Source of the DNA: Planctomycetaceae bacterium
GTDB taxonomy: Bacteria; Planctomycetota; Planctomycetia; Pirellulales; UBA1268
Direction of reading: 5' to 3'
NCBI GenBank assembly: GCA_005789975.1
Contig: SXWC01000100.1
Location: 1-11,686 of the forward strand
DNA length: 11,686 nucleotides
Shown: positions 1 through 6,943 of the stretch, one piece after another
Layout: each line of letters begins with the position of its first letter
Numbering within the stretch: the first letter of the stretch is position 1
Notes under the pieces: generated by a model
Told to the model about the DNA's origin: nothing
Seen by the model: the letters and a program-made list of their open reading frames with translations, nothing else
The model's database searches: none
Program-made: the position numbers and the translations under genes

Positions 1-392
1 CGCTGCTCGGGGACCATGCGGCACACCTGGTAGGTGCAGACCCGCTGCTCCGGAACCATGCGGCAGACCTGGTACGAGCAGGTGCGGACACGCTGCTCGG
101 GAACCATCCTGCACACCTGGTAGGTGCGGACCCGCTGCTCCGGACCCATGCGGCACACCTGGTACGAGCAGGTGCGGACACGCTGCTCGGGGACCATGCG
201 GCACACCTGGTAGGTGCGGACACGCTGCTCGGGCACCATCTTGCACACCTGGTACGAGCAGGTGCGGACACGCTGCTCGGGCACCATCTTGCACACCTTG
301 TAGCACCGCACCCGCTCTTCCGGAACCATCCGGCAGACCGTGTAGGTGCAGGTCTTCACCCGCTGCTCCGAGACCGTCTTGCAGACCTTGTA
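1..392 (-). repeat. Array B: YQVCRMVPEQRV tandem units (continues past window)
   Basis: Nine units are seen, the last one cut by the window edge. They again alternate 16 residues (YQVCRMVPEQRVRTCS) and 14 residues (YQVCRMVPEQRVRT), so the DNA repeats every 90 bp; the same sequence, cgctgctcgg, occurs at 1, 91 and 181. The first units at the N-terminal side (YKVCKTVSEQRV, YTVCRMVPEERV) are intermediate between the array A and array B consensus. Confidence 0.92.
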
Positions 393-1952
393 GCACTGCT
401 TCTCGACGACGGTCTCGTTCTCGTAGCGGACGCAGGCGATCTCCTTCTCGCACACCGAAGGCACCCAGACCTTCTTGGTGATGGTCCGCGGCGGGCACTG
501 CTCCTCGACCAGGCAGGCCTTGCCCGGCACGTAGCACTTTTTGCCCGTGCAGGGGTCGCACTCCCAGTGGCCGGGCTCACGCACGCACCGCTTCACCACC
601 GGACCGGGGATCTCGCAGCACTCCGTCTCCCAACGGCCGCTGCAGACCTTGATGGTCTTGGTGAAGTGCACGGGCTTGCAGACCGTCCGGCAGACGTCCC
701 GCTCGCGGGTCTCCCACACCGGCTTGCACACCGTGTAGGGGATCTCCTTCGTGCAGACCTCGCGGACCGGCTTGCAGACCGTGTAGGTCTCCTGCCGCTC
801 CTCGTACACCGGCTTGCACACCGTGTAGGGGATCTCCTTCGTGCAGGTCTCGTACACCGGCTTGCAGACCGTGTAGCACTGCTCGCGGGTCTCGTACACC
901 GGCTTGCACACCGTGTAGGGGATCTCCTTCGTCCGGGTCTCGTAGACCGGCTTGCACACCGTGTAGCACTGCTCGCGGGTCTCGTAGACCGGCTTGCAGA
1001 CGGTGTAGGGGATCTCCTTCGTCATCGTCTCGTACACCGGCTTGCACACCGTGTAGGTCCGCTGACGGGTCTCGTACACGGGCTTGCAGACCGTGTAGGG
1101 GATTTCCTTCGTCATCGTCTCGTACACCGGCTTGCACACCGTGTAGCACTGCTCGCGGGTCTCGTAGACCGGCTTGCAGACCGTGTAGGGGATCTGCTTG
1201 GTGCAGGTCTCATACACCGGCTTCATCACCGTGTAGCACTGCTCGCGGGTCTCATAGACCGGCTTGCAGACGGTGTAGGGGATCTCCTTCGTCATCGTCT
1301 CGTAGACCGGCTTGCAGACGGTCGTGCGGATTTCCCGGGTCTTGGTCTCGTAGCAGGGCTTCATGACCGTGTAGCACTGCTCACGGGTCTCGTAGACCGG
1401 CTTGCAAACCGTGTAGGGGATCTCCTTCGTCATCGTCTCGTAGACCGGCTTGCAGACGGTCGTCCGGATCTCGCGGGTCTTCGTCTCGTACACGGGCTTC
1501 ATGACCGTGTAGGGGATCTCCTTCACGACCGTCTCCCACACCGGCTTGCAGACGGTGTAGTTGATGGTCCGCGAACGGTTCTCCCACACCGGCTTGCAGA
1601 CGGTGTACTCGACCTCCTTGAACGACTTTTCCGTCTCGTAACGGACGCAGTCGATCTCCCGCTGCTCGACGACCTTCTCGCAGACCGTCTTGTAGCAGGT
1701 GTACTGCTTCTGCTCGTAAACGACGTCCTTGACCAGCCGGGTACCGCAGCACGAAGGTGCGGCACCACAGCTCGGCTCATCGGACGAATCACAACTCGAA
1801 CACGCTGCACGGGCGCTCGCGAAGCTGACCGTCGTCATCTTCACGCCGCCGTGCTTGAAGCTGGCGAGCCCGCAATACGCGGCGTCGGCCCGATGGACCG
1901 AGGTCACGATACTTGCGAGCGCCAGCAAACAGGCGAACCACTTCCTTTTCAT
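1..1952 (-). CDS. YTV-repeat cysteine-rich secreted protein (3' end outside window)
   Basis: I read this frame directly from the minus strand; it is open from the ATG at 1952-1950 to the window edge, giving 650 residues. A purine-rich AGAGGTGG lies 5 nt upstream of the start. Residues 1-24 form a signal peptide (basic MKRK, then a hydrophobic stretch, then a cleavage site after RADA). Next come a Cys-rich head (about 25-115), array A (116-437) of 21 YTVCKPVYE-type units, an irregular Cys-rich linker (438-520), and array B (521 onward) of at least 9 YQVCRMVPEQRV-type units. Array units are 16 or 14 residues long and usually carry Cys at position 4. This matches the planctomycete extracellular YTV domain family, whose members are large secreted or envelope proteins without an established biochemical role. 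A structural role with disulfide links or metal binding is inference. No membrane anchor is visible in the part shown. It is divergent from rex. Family assignment is confident; function is not. Confidence 0.93.
   Translation of the reverse strand, partial: MKRKWFACLLALASIVTSVHRADAAYCGLASFKHGGVKMTTVSFASARAACSSCDSSDEPSCGAAPSCCGTRLVKDVVYEQKQYTCYKTVCEKVVEQREIDCVRYETEKSFKEVEYTVCKPVWENRSRTINYTVCKPVWETVVKEIPYTVMKPVYETKTREIRTTVCKPVYETMTKEIPYTVCKPVYETREQCYTVMKPCYETKTREIRTTVCKPVYETMTKEIPYTVCKPVYETREQCYTVMKPVYETCTKQIPYTVCKPVYETREQCYTVCKPVYETMTKEIPYTVCKPVYETRQRTYTVCKPVYETMTKEIPYTVCKPVYETREQCYTVCKPVYETRTKEIPYTVCKPVYETREQCYTVCKPVYETCTKEIPYTVCKPVYEERQETYTVCKPVREVCTKEIPYTVCKPVWETRERDVCRTVCKPVHFTKTIKVCSGRWETECCEIPGPVVKRCVREPGHWECDPCTGKKCYVPGKACLVEEQCPPRTITKKVWVPSVCEKEIACVRYENETVVEKQCYKVCKTVSEQRVKTCTYTVCRMVPEERVRCYKVCKMVPEQRVRTCSYQVCKMVPEQRVRTYQVCRMVPEQRVRTCSYQVCRMGPEQRVRTYQVCRMVPEQRVRTCSYQVCRMVPEQRVCTYQVCRMVPEQ
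642..1607 (-). repeat. Array A: 21 tandem YTVxKPV units in the YTV protein
   Basis: This covers 322 codons and 21 units. Fourteen units are 16 residues (for example YTVCKPVYETMTKEIP) and seven are 14 residues (for example YTVCKPVYETREQC). From the eighth unit to near the end the two lengths alternate, giving a 90-bp DNA period. Position 4 is Cys in 18 of 21 units; units 3, 6 and 9 have Met instead. The edge units are more diverged (Trp for Tyr at position 8, RTV or TTV starts). Confidence 0.93.
1236..1511 (-). repeat. 138-bp direct duplication inside array A
   Basis: Positions 1374-1511 and 1236-1373 each encode a three-unit block (16+16+14 residues: a YTVMKP unit, a TTVCKP unit, then a YTVCKP unit ending REQC). 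By hand alignment they differ at about 11 of 138 bases, so one block is a relatively recent in-frame copy of the other. Confidence 0.8.
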
Positions 1953-2163
1953 GTCTGCCACCTCTGTTGAGGAGGCCTCCTGCACTGGGGAAAGTTCCGG
2001 GAAACGAAACGCTGGGGTGGGGCGATGGCAGCCCATCTCCACACACCTTCAAAGATCGTCCATAAACTCCCCGCAGGTTGACTCGTTGACGCAACCGCTC
2101 CCGCTTTTCCAGTGCCCCAGGCGCGTTACAACCGTCAGCCACGCGGCCCCGCGAGGCGATTCC

Positions 2164-2192
2164 TTGGCTATTCCCCGCGCCACCGGTACAGT
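2164..2192 (+). promoter_or_regulatory. Possible sigma-70 type promoter of rex
   Basis: TTGGCT (2164-2169) and TACAGT (2187-2192) are separated by 17 nt, each matching 4 of 6 consensus bases, and lie 41 nt upstream of the rex ATG. The rest of the 281-bp divergent spacer shows a short direct repeat, GTTGAC at 2077 and 2085, within a GGTTG/CAACC inverted pair. I found no TTGTGA/TCACAA Rex-type operator in it. By-eye prediction only. Confidence 0.3.
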
Positions 2193-2233
2193 CGCACCCG
2201 GGTTTCTGGCAGGTTCACCGGCAGACTCTTCCC

Positions 2234-2944
2234 ATGACGGACCAGCGACAGCAGCCGCTCCAGTCGTCAGACCTCCCCTCAGACGCATCCGTTCCCAAGG
2301 TGGTGGTGAGCCGCCTGAGCCTCTACCTGCGCGAGCTCCAGCGGCTCGTGGCGGCGGGACAACAGACGATTTCCTCGAGCCAGCTGGGCACGCTGCTCGG
2401 ATTCAGCGACGCCCAGGTCCGGAAGGATCTCGGATTCTTCGGCCAGTTCGGCTACCCCGGCGTGGGGTACCGCTGCGAAGAACTCATCCGCGCGATGCGC
2501 GACATTCTCGGCACCAACCACTCCTGGAACGTGGCGATGGTCGGAGCGGGCAATCTCGGCCAGGCCCTGCTCGGCTACCGCGGCTTCGGCCGCCAGAACT
2601 TCGCGATCGCGGCCGCCTTCGACGCAGATCCGGCGAAGGTCGGGCAGATGATCCAGGGCATCCGCATCCAGCACATCGATGAACTCGCCGCGACCGTTCG
2701 CGAGAAGGGAATCCGCCTCGGGATGATCGTGGTGCCGGTGGAACGGGCCCAGGAGGCCGCCGACCGACTCGTCGCCGCGGGCGTCGAGGGGATCGTCAAC
2801 TTCGCCCCCGTCACGCTCACGCTGCCGCCCCATGTGCAAAACGTGGGCGTCGATCTGGCGATCGAACTGGAGCAGTTGTCGTTCGCGGTGACCAGCAAAC
2901 TGGCCCGCGCAGCCGGTGAATCGGCCGGGAGCGTCGAGCCCTGA
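2234..2944 (+). CDS. rex: Redox-sensing transcriptional repressor Rex
   Basis: The protein has 236 residues. Rex proteins are cytoplasmic dimers that bind operator DNA when NAD+ is plentiful and release it when NADH rises, controlling respiratory and fermentative genes. Residues 20-95 form the winged-helix DNA-binding domain, including the segment SSSQLGTLLG and the recognition region SDAQVRKDLGFFGQFG followed by PGVGY. Residues 98-215 form a Rossmann fold with the NADH-binding loop GAGNLGQAL (104-112), an acidic residue at the end of beta-2 (D130), and a late FAPV motif (190-193). The C-terminal segment VGVDLAIELEQLSF matches the domain-swapped helix region. The protein is slightly longer than usual (about 210) because of a Gln/Ser-rich N-terminal tail of about 18 residues and a Ser/Gly tail. 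No strong Shine-Dalgarno precedes the ATG, so a start a few codons downstream is possible. It stands as a single gene. Confidence 0.95.
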   Translation: MTDQRQQPLQSSDLPSDASVPKVVVSRLSLYLRELQRLVAAGQQTISSSQLGTLLGFSDAQVRKDLGFFGQFGYPGVGYRCEELIRAMRDILGTNHSWNVAMVGAGNLGQALLGYRGFGRQNFAIAAAFDADPAKVGQMIQGIRIQHIDELAATVREKGIRLGMIVVPVERAQEAADRLVAAGVEGIVNFAPVTLTLPPHVQNVGVDLAIELEQLSFAVTSKLARAAGESAGSVEP

Positions 2945-2951
2945 GCGCCGC

Positions 2952-2967
2952 CTCCGTCAGGAAGCCC
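2952..2967 (+). repeat. 16-bp direct repeat, copy 1
   Basis: CTCCGTCAGGAAGCCC is identical to 3182-3197. Here it is followed by CCAAGCGCGAGCGCGGGG, which can form a short C4/G4 stem. It lies 7 bp past the rex stop codon. The sequence resembles intergenic repeats that I recall being scattered through planctomycete genomes; that recollection is unverified. Confidence 0.6.
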
Positions 2968-3021
2968 CAAGCGCGAGCGCGGGGTATGCGGGTCGCTTCG
3001 AGATGGTGCCGGATTGGTTCG

Positions 3022-3055
3022 CCGGCGGTGACATGCTCGGCGCCGGGGGATTTTT
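3022..3055 (+). terminator. Weak candidate intrinsic terminator downstream of rex
   Basis: CCGGCG (3022-3027) pairs with CGCCGG (3041-3046) across a 13-nt loop, and TTTTT follows at 3051-3055 after a GGGA. The loop is long and the T-run is offset from the stem, so this is a weak call. Confidence 0.25.
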
Positions 3056-3181
3056 GCTACAGGATGCCCGCATGGCCGACTGGGCGCGTCTCGTGAGTCG
3101 CAAAGATTCCCCGGCTTCTGCGCGTGCCCCCGACCGGCTCCTCACGATCTGCAATCGAGAGGGTCACCCGCGGGCCATGCT

Positions 3182-3197
3182 CTCCGTCAGGAAGCCC
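3182..3197 (+). repeat. 16-bp direct repeat, copy 2
   Basis: An identical CTCCGTCAGGAAGCCC, in the same orientation and 230 bp downstream of copy 1. The flanking bases differ apart from the adjoining C/T positions, so the shared unit is short. Confidence 0.6.
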
Positions 3198-3318
3198 TGA
3201 GTAGCCGACGCCACGGCTTACGGACGCCGTGCCCAGGGGTTCTCGCGTCCTGGCCCGAGTTTCACACGCTCCACGCCCCCCGCAAAATCGTCTACCATGG
3301 ACGGCCTGAAAACGCCTT

Positions 3319-3389
3319 TGCCCGATGGTGTAACGGTAGCACAAGGGATTTTGGTTCCCTTTGTCTAGGTTCGAATCCTAGTCGGGCAG
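3319..3389 (+). tRNA. tRNA-Gln (anticodon TTG)
   Basis: The full cloverleaf can be drawn by hand: acceptor TGCCCGA/TCGGGCA (3319-3325 with 3382-3388), D-arm closed by GTG/CAC, anticodon stem AGGGA/TCCCT (3344-3348, 3356-3360) with loop TTTTGGT. Anticodon TTG lies at 3351-3353, and the T-arm is CTAGG/CCTAG with loop TTCGAAT. The discriminator is G3389. It is 71 nt long and the CCA tail is not encoded, so it must be added enzymatically. It decodes CAA and, by wobble, CAG. Confidence 0.97.
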
Positions 3390-3689
3390 TTTGCGGCGAC
3401 GGTTGTTTTCCCCCGGCCGCCGGCGAAGCTGCCGTGGGCTGTTGCAACGGCCGCTCACCGTTTTAGAATCACGGAACTTCCGGGAAATGACCGCTCCGGC
3501 CGACTTCCGTCTCCGAAGGAACCGCTGCTGAACCTCCGACCGTCGCTCCGCTCGCCGGACCGACGGTTTTTCGATGCCGACGCCGATGCCCAGCCGGGCT
3601 TTGCCGCGTCCCTCCCCGCATCGTCCGTTCATCAAGCCCGTGATCGCCGCTCCCGATTGGAGCCGATCAGCCGTTTCCCGGAGATCATC
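3390..3689. other. Intergenic region between tRNA-Gln and the PEP-CTERM gene
   Basis: Apart from the candidate terminator near 3433-3464 I see no gene or clear promoter. The frame that opens upstream at 3574 is an out-of-frame shadow of the PEP-CTERM gene. The promoter for the PEP-CTERM/DUF1559 pair presumably lies between about 3465 and 3680, but no convincing -35/-10 pair is visible. Confidence 0.5.
3433..3464 (+). terminator. Candidate terminator of the tRNA-Gln transcript
   Basis: The inner stem GGCTGT/ACGGCC (3437-3442 with 3447-3452, one G-T pair, loop TGCA) is extended by an outer CGTG/CACCG pairing with one bulge, after a small internal loop. It is followed directly by TTTT (3461-3464). 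It begins 43 nt after the tRNA. Confidence 0.4.
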
Positions 3690-4694
3690 ATGCCCCGCCG
3701 CTTCGCACACTGCCTCTTCGCCCTCGCGCTCGCCGCCATCGCGGGCCCGTCCCGCGCCGACACGGTCTACGTGGTCAGCTTCACGACCGGTGAACTGGTG
3801 CGGTACGACTCCACCAACCCCGCCGGCACACGGACGCTGCTCACCGGATCGGGTTCGCTCGTCAAGCCCGGCGCCGTGGCGATCGGCCCCGACGGCAACG
3901 TCTACATCGGCGAGGACGGCGACGGGGCGACGTTCGCGCCGCGGGTTTCGAGGTTCGAGCCGGCGACCCTCACCCTCTCCACCGTCGTCGCCTTCGGTGG
4001 CTTCGAGGTATTCCCCGGCAGCCTCGCCTTCCAGGGCAACGATCTGCTCGTCGGACGCAATCCCTTCTTCAGCAACACCGGGCCGATCGTCCGGGTCTCG
4101 AACGCCACCGGCGGTACGATCTCCGTAAGCGACTACACGACGGGTGGCAGCCTCGCGAGCAGCCCCGGGGTGGCGCTCGCCGCGGACGGCCGGCTCTACG
4201 TGTCCAACCAGACCTACAGCTTCGGCACGGGGACCGCCAGCGGCCCGGTGAGCCGGTTCGATGCGGCGGGCTCTTTCCTGGGCGAGGTGATCGCGAGCGG
4301 CTCGAGCGGCCTCTCCGGACCGACCGGCATCGCCATCAGCGGCTCCACGCTCTACACGGCGAGCATCATGAACGGCACGATCCTGCGGACGAATCTGGCC
4401 ACCGACGTGACCACGCCCTTCGCCTCCACCGGAAGCTCGTTCGAGGTGGGCGCCCTGGCCCTGCTCGCCGATGGCGGCCTGCTCGCCGGCAGTCCGTCGG
4501 GATCGGGCAACATCTACCAGTTCGGGGGCGACGGCACCCTGCTGGGCACGTACGCCTCGGGCCTTGGTCAGATCGGCGGCATCGCGACCGTCGCGGCCGT
4601 CCCGGAACCGGGCACGGCCGCGATCGCGGCCGGCGGCCTGATCGCCATCGTCTGGCGGGCCATGCGGCGTGGCGGCCGCCGTCAGCAGGCATGA
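3690..4694 (+). CDS. PEP-CTERM beta-propeller (NHL/SMP-30-like) exported protein
   Basis: The protein has 334 residues. I chose ATG 3690, with GGAG about 6 nt upstream, over an in-frame TTG at 3657 because it puts the MPRR n-region at the very start of the signal peptide (residues 1-23, cleavage around SRA/D). The mature part has repeated 'G-x-A-x-x-x-D-G-x-x-Y' blades, for example [39 protein letters not shown] and [13 protein letters not shown], typical of NHL/SMP-30-type propellers. The C-terminus carries a PEP-CTERM sorting signal: VPEPGT (PEP at 305-307), a hydrophobic segment to about 322, then an Arg-rich tail. In known systems such tails are processed by an exosortase, which delivers the protein to the envelope or outside. 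No exosortase gene is in this window. The stop TGA overlaps the next ATG (ATGA), so the two genes are probably co-translated. Ligand or catalytic function is unknown. Confidence 0.92.
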   Translation: MPRRFAHCLFALALAAIAGPSRADTVYVVSFTTGELVRYDSTNPAGTRTLLTGSGSLVKPGAVAIGPDGNVYIGEDGDGATFAPRVSRFEPATLTLSTVVAFGGFEVFPGSLAFQGNDLLVGRNPFFSNTGPIVRVSNATGGTISVSDYTTGGSLASSPGVALAADGRLYVSNQTYSFGTGTASGPVSRFDAAGSFLGEVIASGSSGLSGPTGIAISGSTLYTASIMNGTILRTNLATDVTTPFASTGSSFEVGALALLADGGLLAGSPSGSGNIYQFGGDGTLLGTYASGLGQIGGIATVAAVPEPGTAAIAAGGLIAIVWRAMRRGGRRQQA

Positions 4695-5695
4695 CGATTC
4701 GGCGGGCCGGTTTCACCATCGTCGAGCTGCTCGTGGTCGTGGCGATCCTCGCCACGCTCGTCGGGCTGCTGCTGCCGGCCGTGCAGTCGGCCCGGGAATC
4801 GGCGCGGCGGACGAGTTGCACCAACAACCTCCGCCAACTCGGCCTTGCCGCGGCCAACCACGAATCGGGCCGCGGCCGGTTTCCGATCGGGGCCGAATCA
4901 CGGCAGTGGGATCAGCGGCCCGACTTCCCCCACCAGTTCTTCCGCTGGTCGGTGCTCGCACACCTCTCTCCCTACTACGAGCAGGAGCAACTGCTCCGCG
5001 GGCTCGACCTCACCGTGCCGCTCTACACCGGGCTCACGCCCGACTCCGTCGCCCCGCAGAACAAATCGATCGTGAAGCTGACGGTGCCGCTCTTCCTCTG
5101 CCCGAGCGACGTGGGCGGCCCCGTCTCGGATCTCTTCGGGCCCACCAACTACGCGGGCTGCACGGGCAGCGGCGGCGGCGGCGGCACGCCCTTCGAGACC
5201 GACGGCATCTACGGCATCAACTCGCGAACTCGGCCCGGCGACGTGACCGACGGCCTCTCCAAGACGGTCGCCTTCTCGGAAAGCATCCTCGGCGCCGGTC
5301 CCAAGGGCGAGCGGAACCGCGGCTCGATCGACGCCGCCACCGGCTATGGTTTCACCTTCACGGCGCCGCTCACGGAGCCGGCCTGCGGCCGGCCCTTCTA
5401 CTACAACTTCACCGACCTGCGGGGCTTTTCCTGGGCCAACGGCGAATACCGCACGACGCTCTACAACCACGCCCGCGGCCCCAACAGCGAGGTGATGGAC
5501 TGCCTCGCGGCTCTCATGAGCTCGCCCGACCTCACCAGAATGTATGCCGGTTACGGCTGGCGATCCGCGCGGAGCCGGCATGGGGCCGGCGTGAATGTCG
5601 GCATGGCCGACGGCTCGGTACGTTTTGTGGAAGACAACATCGACGCCGACACCTGGCGCGGCTTGGCGACGCGGGCCGGCAACGAGGGGTATTGA
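4691..5695 (+). CDS. DUF1559 protein with prepilin-type N-terminal methylation motif
   Basis: The protein has 334 residues. It begins with a type IV prepilin-like leader MTIRRAG followed by [16 protein letters not shown], so cleavage is expected at G7/F8 and the conserved Glu is E12 (+5). The hydrophobic helix runs into [20 protein letters not shown], the standard start of the DUF1559 family, which is greatly expanded in planctomycetes. The C-terminal end [12 protein letters not shown] is the family's conserved closing motif. A glycine tract (GSGGGGGT, around 158-165) sits in the middle. The expected location is the inner membrane/periplasm as a pseudopilin-like subunit; the true role of the family is not established. 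The start overlaps the upstream PEP-CTERM stop by 4 bp, which suggests these two products are needed together, perhaps surface assembly of the propeller protein; that is inference. Confidence 0.95.
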   Translation: MTIRRAGFTIVELLVVVAILATLVGLLLPAVQSARESARRTSCTNNLRQLGLAAANHESGRGRFPIGAESRQWDQRPDFPHQFFRWSVLAHLSPYYEQEQLLRGLDLTVPLYTGLTPDSVAPQNKSIVKLTVPLFLCPSDVGGPVSDLFGPTNYAGCTGSGGGGGTPFETDGIYGINSRTRPGDVTDGLSKTVAFSESILGAGPKGERNRGSIDAATGYGFTFTAPLTEPACGRPFYYNFTDLRGFSWANGEYRTTLYNHARGPNSEVMDCLAALMSSPDLTRMYAGYGWRSARSRHGAGVNVGMADGSVRFVEDNIDADTWRGLATRAGNEGY

Positions 5696-5724
5696 GCGGT
5701 CGATCGCCGGGGGTGGCCCCGCTC
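5694..5724. terminator. Hairpin in the convergent gap, possible bidirectional terminator
   Basis: GAGCGG (5694-5699, overlapping the DUF1559 stop) pairs with CCGCTC (5719-5724). An alternative inner stem is CGGGG/CCCCG (5708-5712 with 5717-5721). It sits in the 48-bp gap between two convergent genes. There is no T-run on either side, so it may not be an intrinsic terminator. Confidence 0.3.
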
Positions 5725-5743
5725 CATACCGCCGCGGGTGCGA

Positions 5744-6751
5744 CTACTGCGGGGGATAGGCCTTGCGGAGCCAGGCGAGCACACGGCGGATGTCGGCGGG
5801 AAGCGGGCTCGTGAACCGCAACTCCTCGCCCGAGACCGGGTGCACGAAGCCGAGCTCGGCCGCGTGCAGCATCACCCGCGGTGCCCGCGACTCGTCCTGC
5901 TTGCCGTCGCGGCGCGACGACGCATACACCCGCTCGCCGCACAAGGGATGCCCGCTCTCCGACATGTGGATTCGGATCTGATGCGTGCGGCCCGTCTCCA
6001 GGCGGCATTCGACGAGCGTGTAATCGTCGCCGAAATGCTCCACGGGAGTGACATGCGTGGTCGCCTCCTTGCCGTCTTCTCCCTCGCCGCTCCCCCTCCG
6101 GCCGTCGCCGCGGTCGCGGACGAGGTTGGAGGTGATCGTTCTGGCCCTGGCACGGCCGACGACGATGGCGAGATAGCGCCGGTGGGTGGTGTGCATCCGG
6201 AACTGTTCCGCGAGGATGCGGCTCGCCGGCACATTGCGGGCGAAGACGACGAGGCCGCTCGTCTCGCGATCGATCCGATGCACCGCGCTCACGGGCGGGA
6301 TCCGCCGGCGCTTCGGAGCGGGACGGCCCGCCACGGATCCGTAGCGGGCCGCGAGGTGCCGGCCGATCGCGTCGGGGACCAGTTCCTCGAGGGTGGGCTG
6401 CATCTGCTTGCGGCGGGCGGGCCACGAGAGCTCCTCGTGGTGCCTGGTGGTGGTCACTCCGGTCGGCTTGTCGACCACCACCACGTCGTCATCGACGTGG
6501 ACGACCTTCACGTCATCCGCCTTCGGCGGCGCCGCGGCCGCGACCTCGAGCACCTTCACCACCTCTCCCTCCTTGAGCCGGCGGGCGGCGTCGATGCAGA
6601 CGTTGCCGTGGACCAGCACGTGCCGCGACCGCACCAGTTTCTGGACCCGCGACCAGCTCGCCCCGCCGAGCCGGCTCCGCAGGAACGCCGCGAGGGTCTG
6701 GCCGCGTTCGGCGGGGGTCACGTGATGGGCTTGTCCGGGGTGCTGTTTCAT
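5744..6751 (-). CDS. RluA-family pseudouridine synthase with S4 domain
   Basis: The protein has 335 residues. It isomerises uridine to pseudouridine in RNA, with large-subunit rRNA the likeliest substrate for S4-containing members (RluC/RluD type); the exact site cannot be told from sequence. Residues 13-68 form an S4 RNA-binding domain (GQTLAAFLRSRL ... SRHVLVHGNV ... LKEGEVVKVLE). The catalytic domain has the hallmark HRIDRETSGLVVFA (158-171, catalytic Asp161), VVVDKPTGV (91-99) and GRTHQIRIH (254-262). A charged Arg/Gly/Glu-rich insertion, 213-228, is unlike core family members. The frame stays open upstream to 6967, but that extension is low-complexity and the S4 domain begins just after M at 6751, so I use that start; no good ribosome site precedes it. 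It converges with the DUF1559 gene. Confidence 0.93.
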   Translation of the reverse strand: MKQHPGQAHHVTPAERGQTLAAFLRSRLGGASWSRVQKLVRSRHVLVHGNVCIDAARRLKEGEVVKVLEVAAAAPPKADDVKVVHVDDDVVVVDKPTGVTTTRHHEELSWPARRKQMQPTLEELVPDAIGRHLAARYGSVAGRPAPKRRRIPPVSAVHRIDRETSGLVVFARNVPASRILAEQFRMHTTHRRYLAIVVGRARARTITSNLVRDRGDGRRGSGEGEDGKEATTHVTPVEHFGDDYTLVECRLETGRTHQIRIHMSESGHPLCGERVYASSRRDGKQDESRAPRVMLHAAELGFVHPVSGEELRFTSPLPADIRRVLAWLRKAYPPQ

Positions 6752-6943
6752 GAGGCGGTGTGGGGAGCGGCACGCCGCCCGGGGTGGGGAGCGTCTTGAC
6801 GTGCCAGGTGTCTGAATGAACTCAGTGCGGGAGAATCGGATGTTTTCGCCGGCTCCGTTGCCTCCGGTCCACCGGGACGTAGGGTTGGCCGCCGCGCATG
6901 CTGCGGGTCCCCTCGCCGAGGCGTTCCTGGGGGGGCCGCCGGC

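Larger units (their letters stand above)
2945..3318. other. Gene-poor intergenic stretch between rex and tRNA-Gln
   Basis: I see no convincing gene here. A 94-codon frame (2916-3200) overlaps the rex end, has no recognisable domain and reads through the dispersed repeat. The stretch holds two copies of a 16-bp direct repeat, a hairpin with a T-run (3022-3055), and a 6-bp perfect inverted pair CACGGC/GCCGTG (3212-3217 and 3226-3231, 8-nt loop). Confidence 0.6.

Noticed and set aside
1..392. CRISPR-like array because of regular 90-bp repetition
   Set aside because: There are no short identical repeats separated by unique spacers; the repetition is continuous, in frame and codes for a protein repeat.
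577..1149. Minus-strand 190-codon frame with LHGVQAGVRD repeats
   Set aside because: It is an out-of-frame shadow of the YTV repeat gene, which is open for 650 codons in the neighbouring frame with a signal peptide and a known repeat family.
1729..2682. Plus-strand 317-codon frame spanning the YTV start, the spacer and half of rex
   Set aside because: It crosses the start regions of two well-supported genes, is low-complexity Arg/Pro-rich and has no domain; typical of GC-rich shadow frames.
2916..3200. 94-codon frame after rex
   Set aside because: It overlaps the rex end, includes both copies of the intergenic repeat and has no recognisable domain or ribosome site.
3293..3298. TACCAT as a -10 box for the tRNA-Gln gene
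   Set aside because: The position is plausible, but no acceptable -35 element lies 16-18 nt upstream, so I cannot support it.
3473..3512. ECF-sigma-like promoter (GGAACTT ... CGTCT) before the PEP-CTERM gene
   Set aside because: The spacing is about 28 nt, far longer than the usual 16-17 nt for such promoters.
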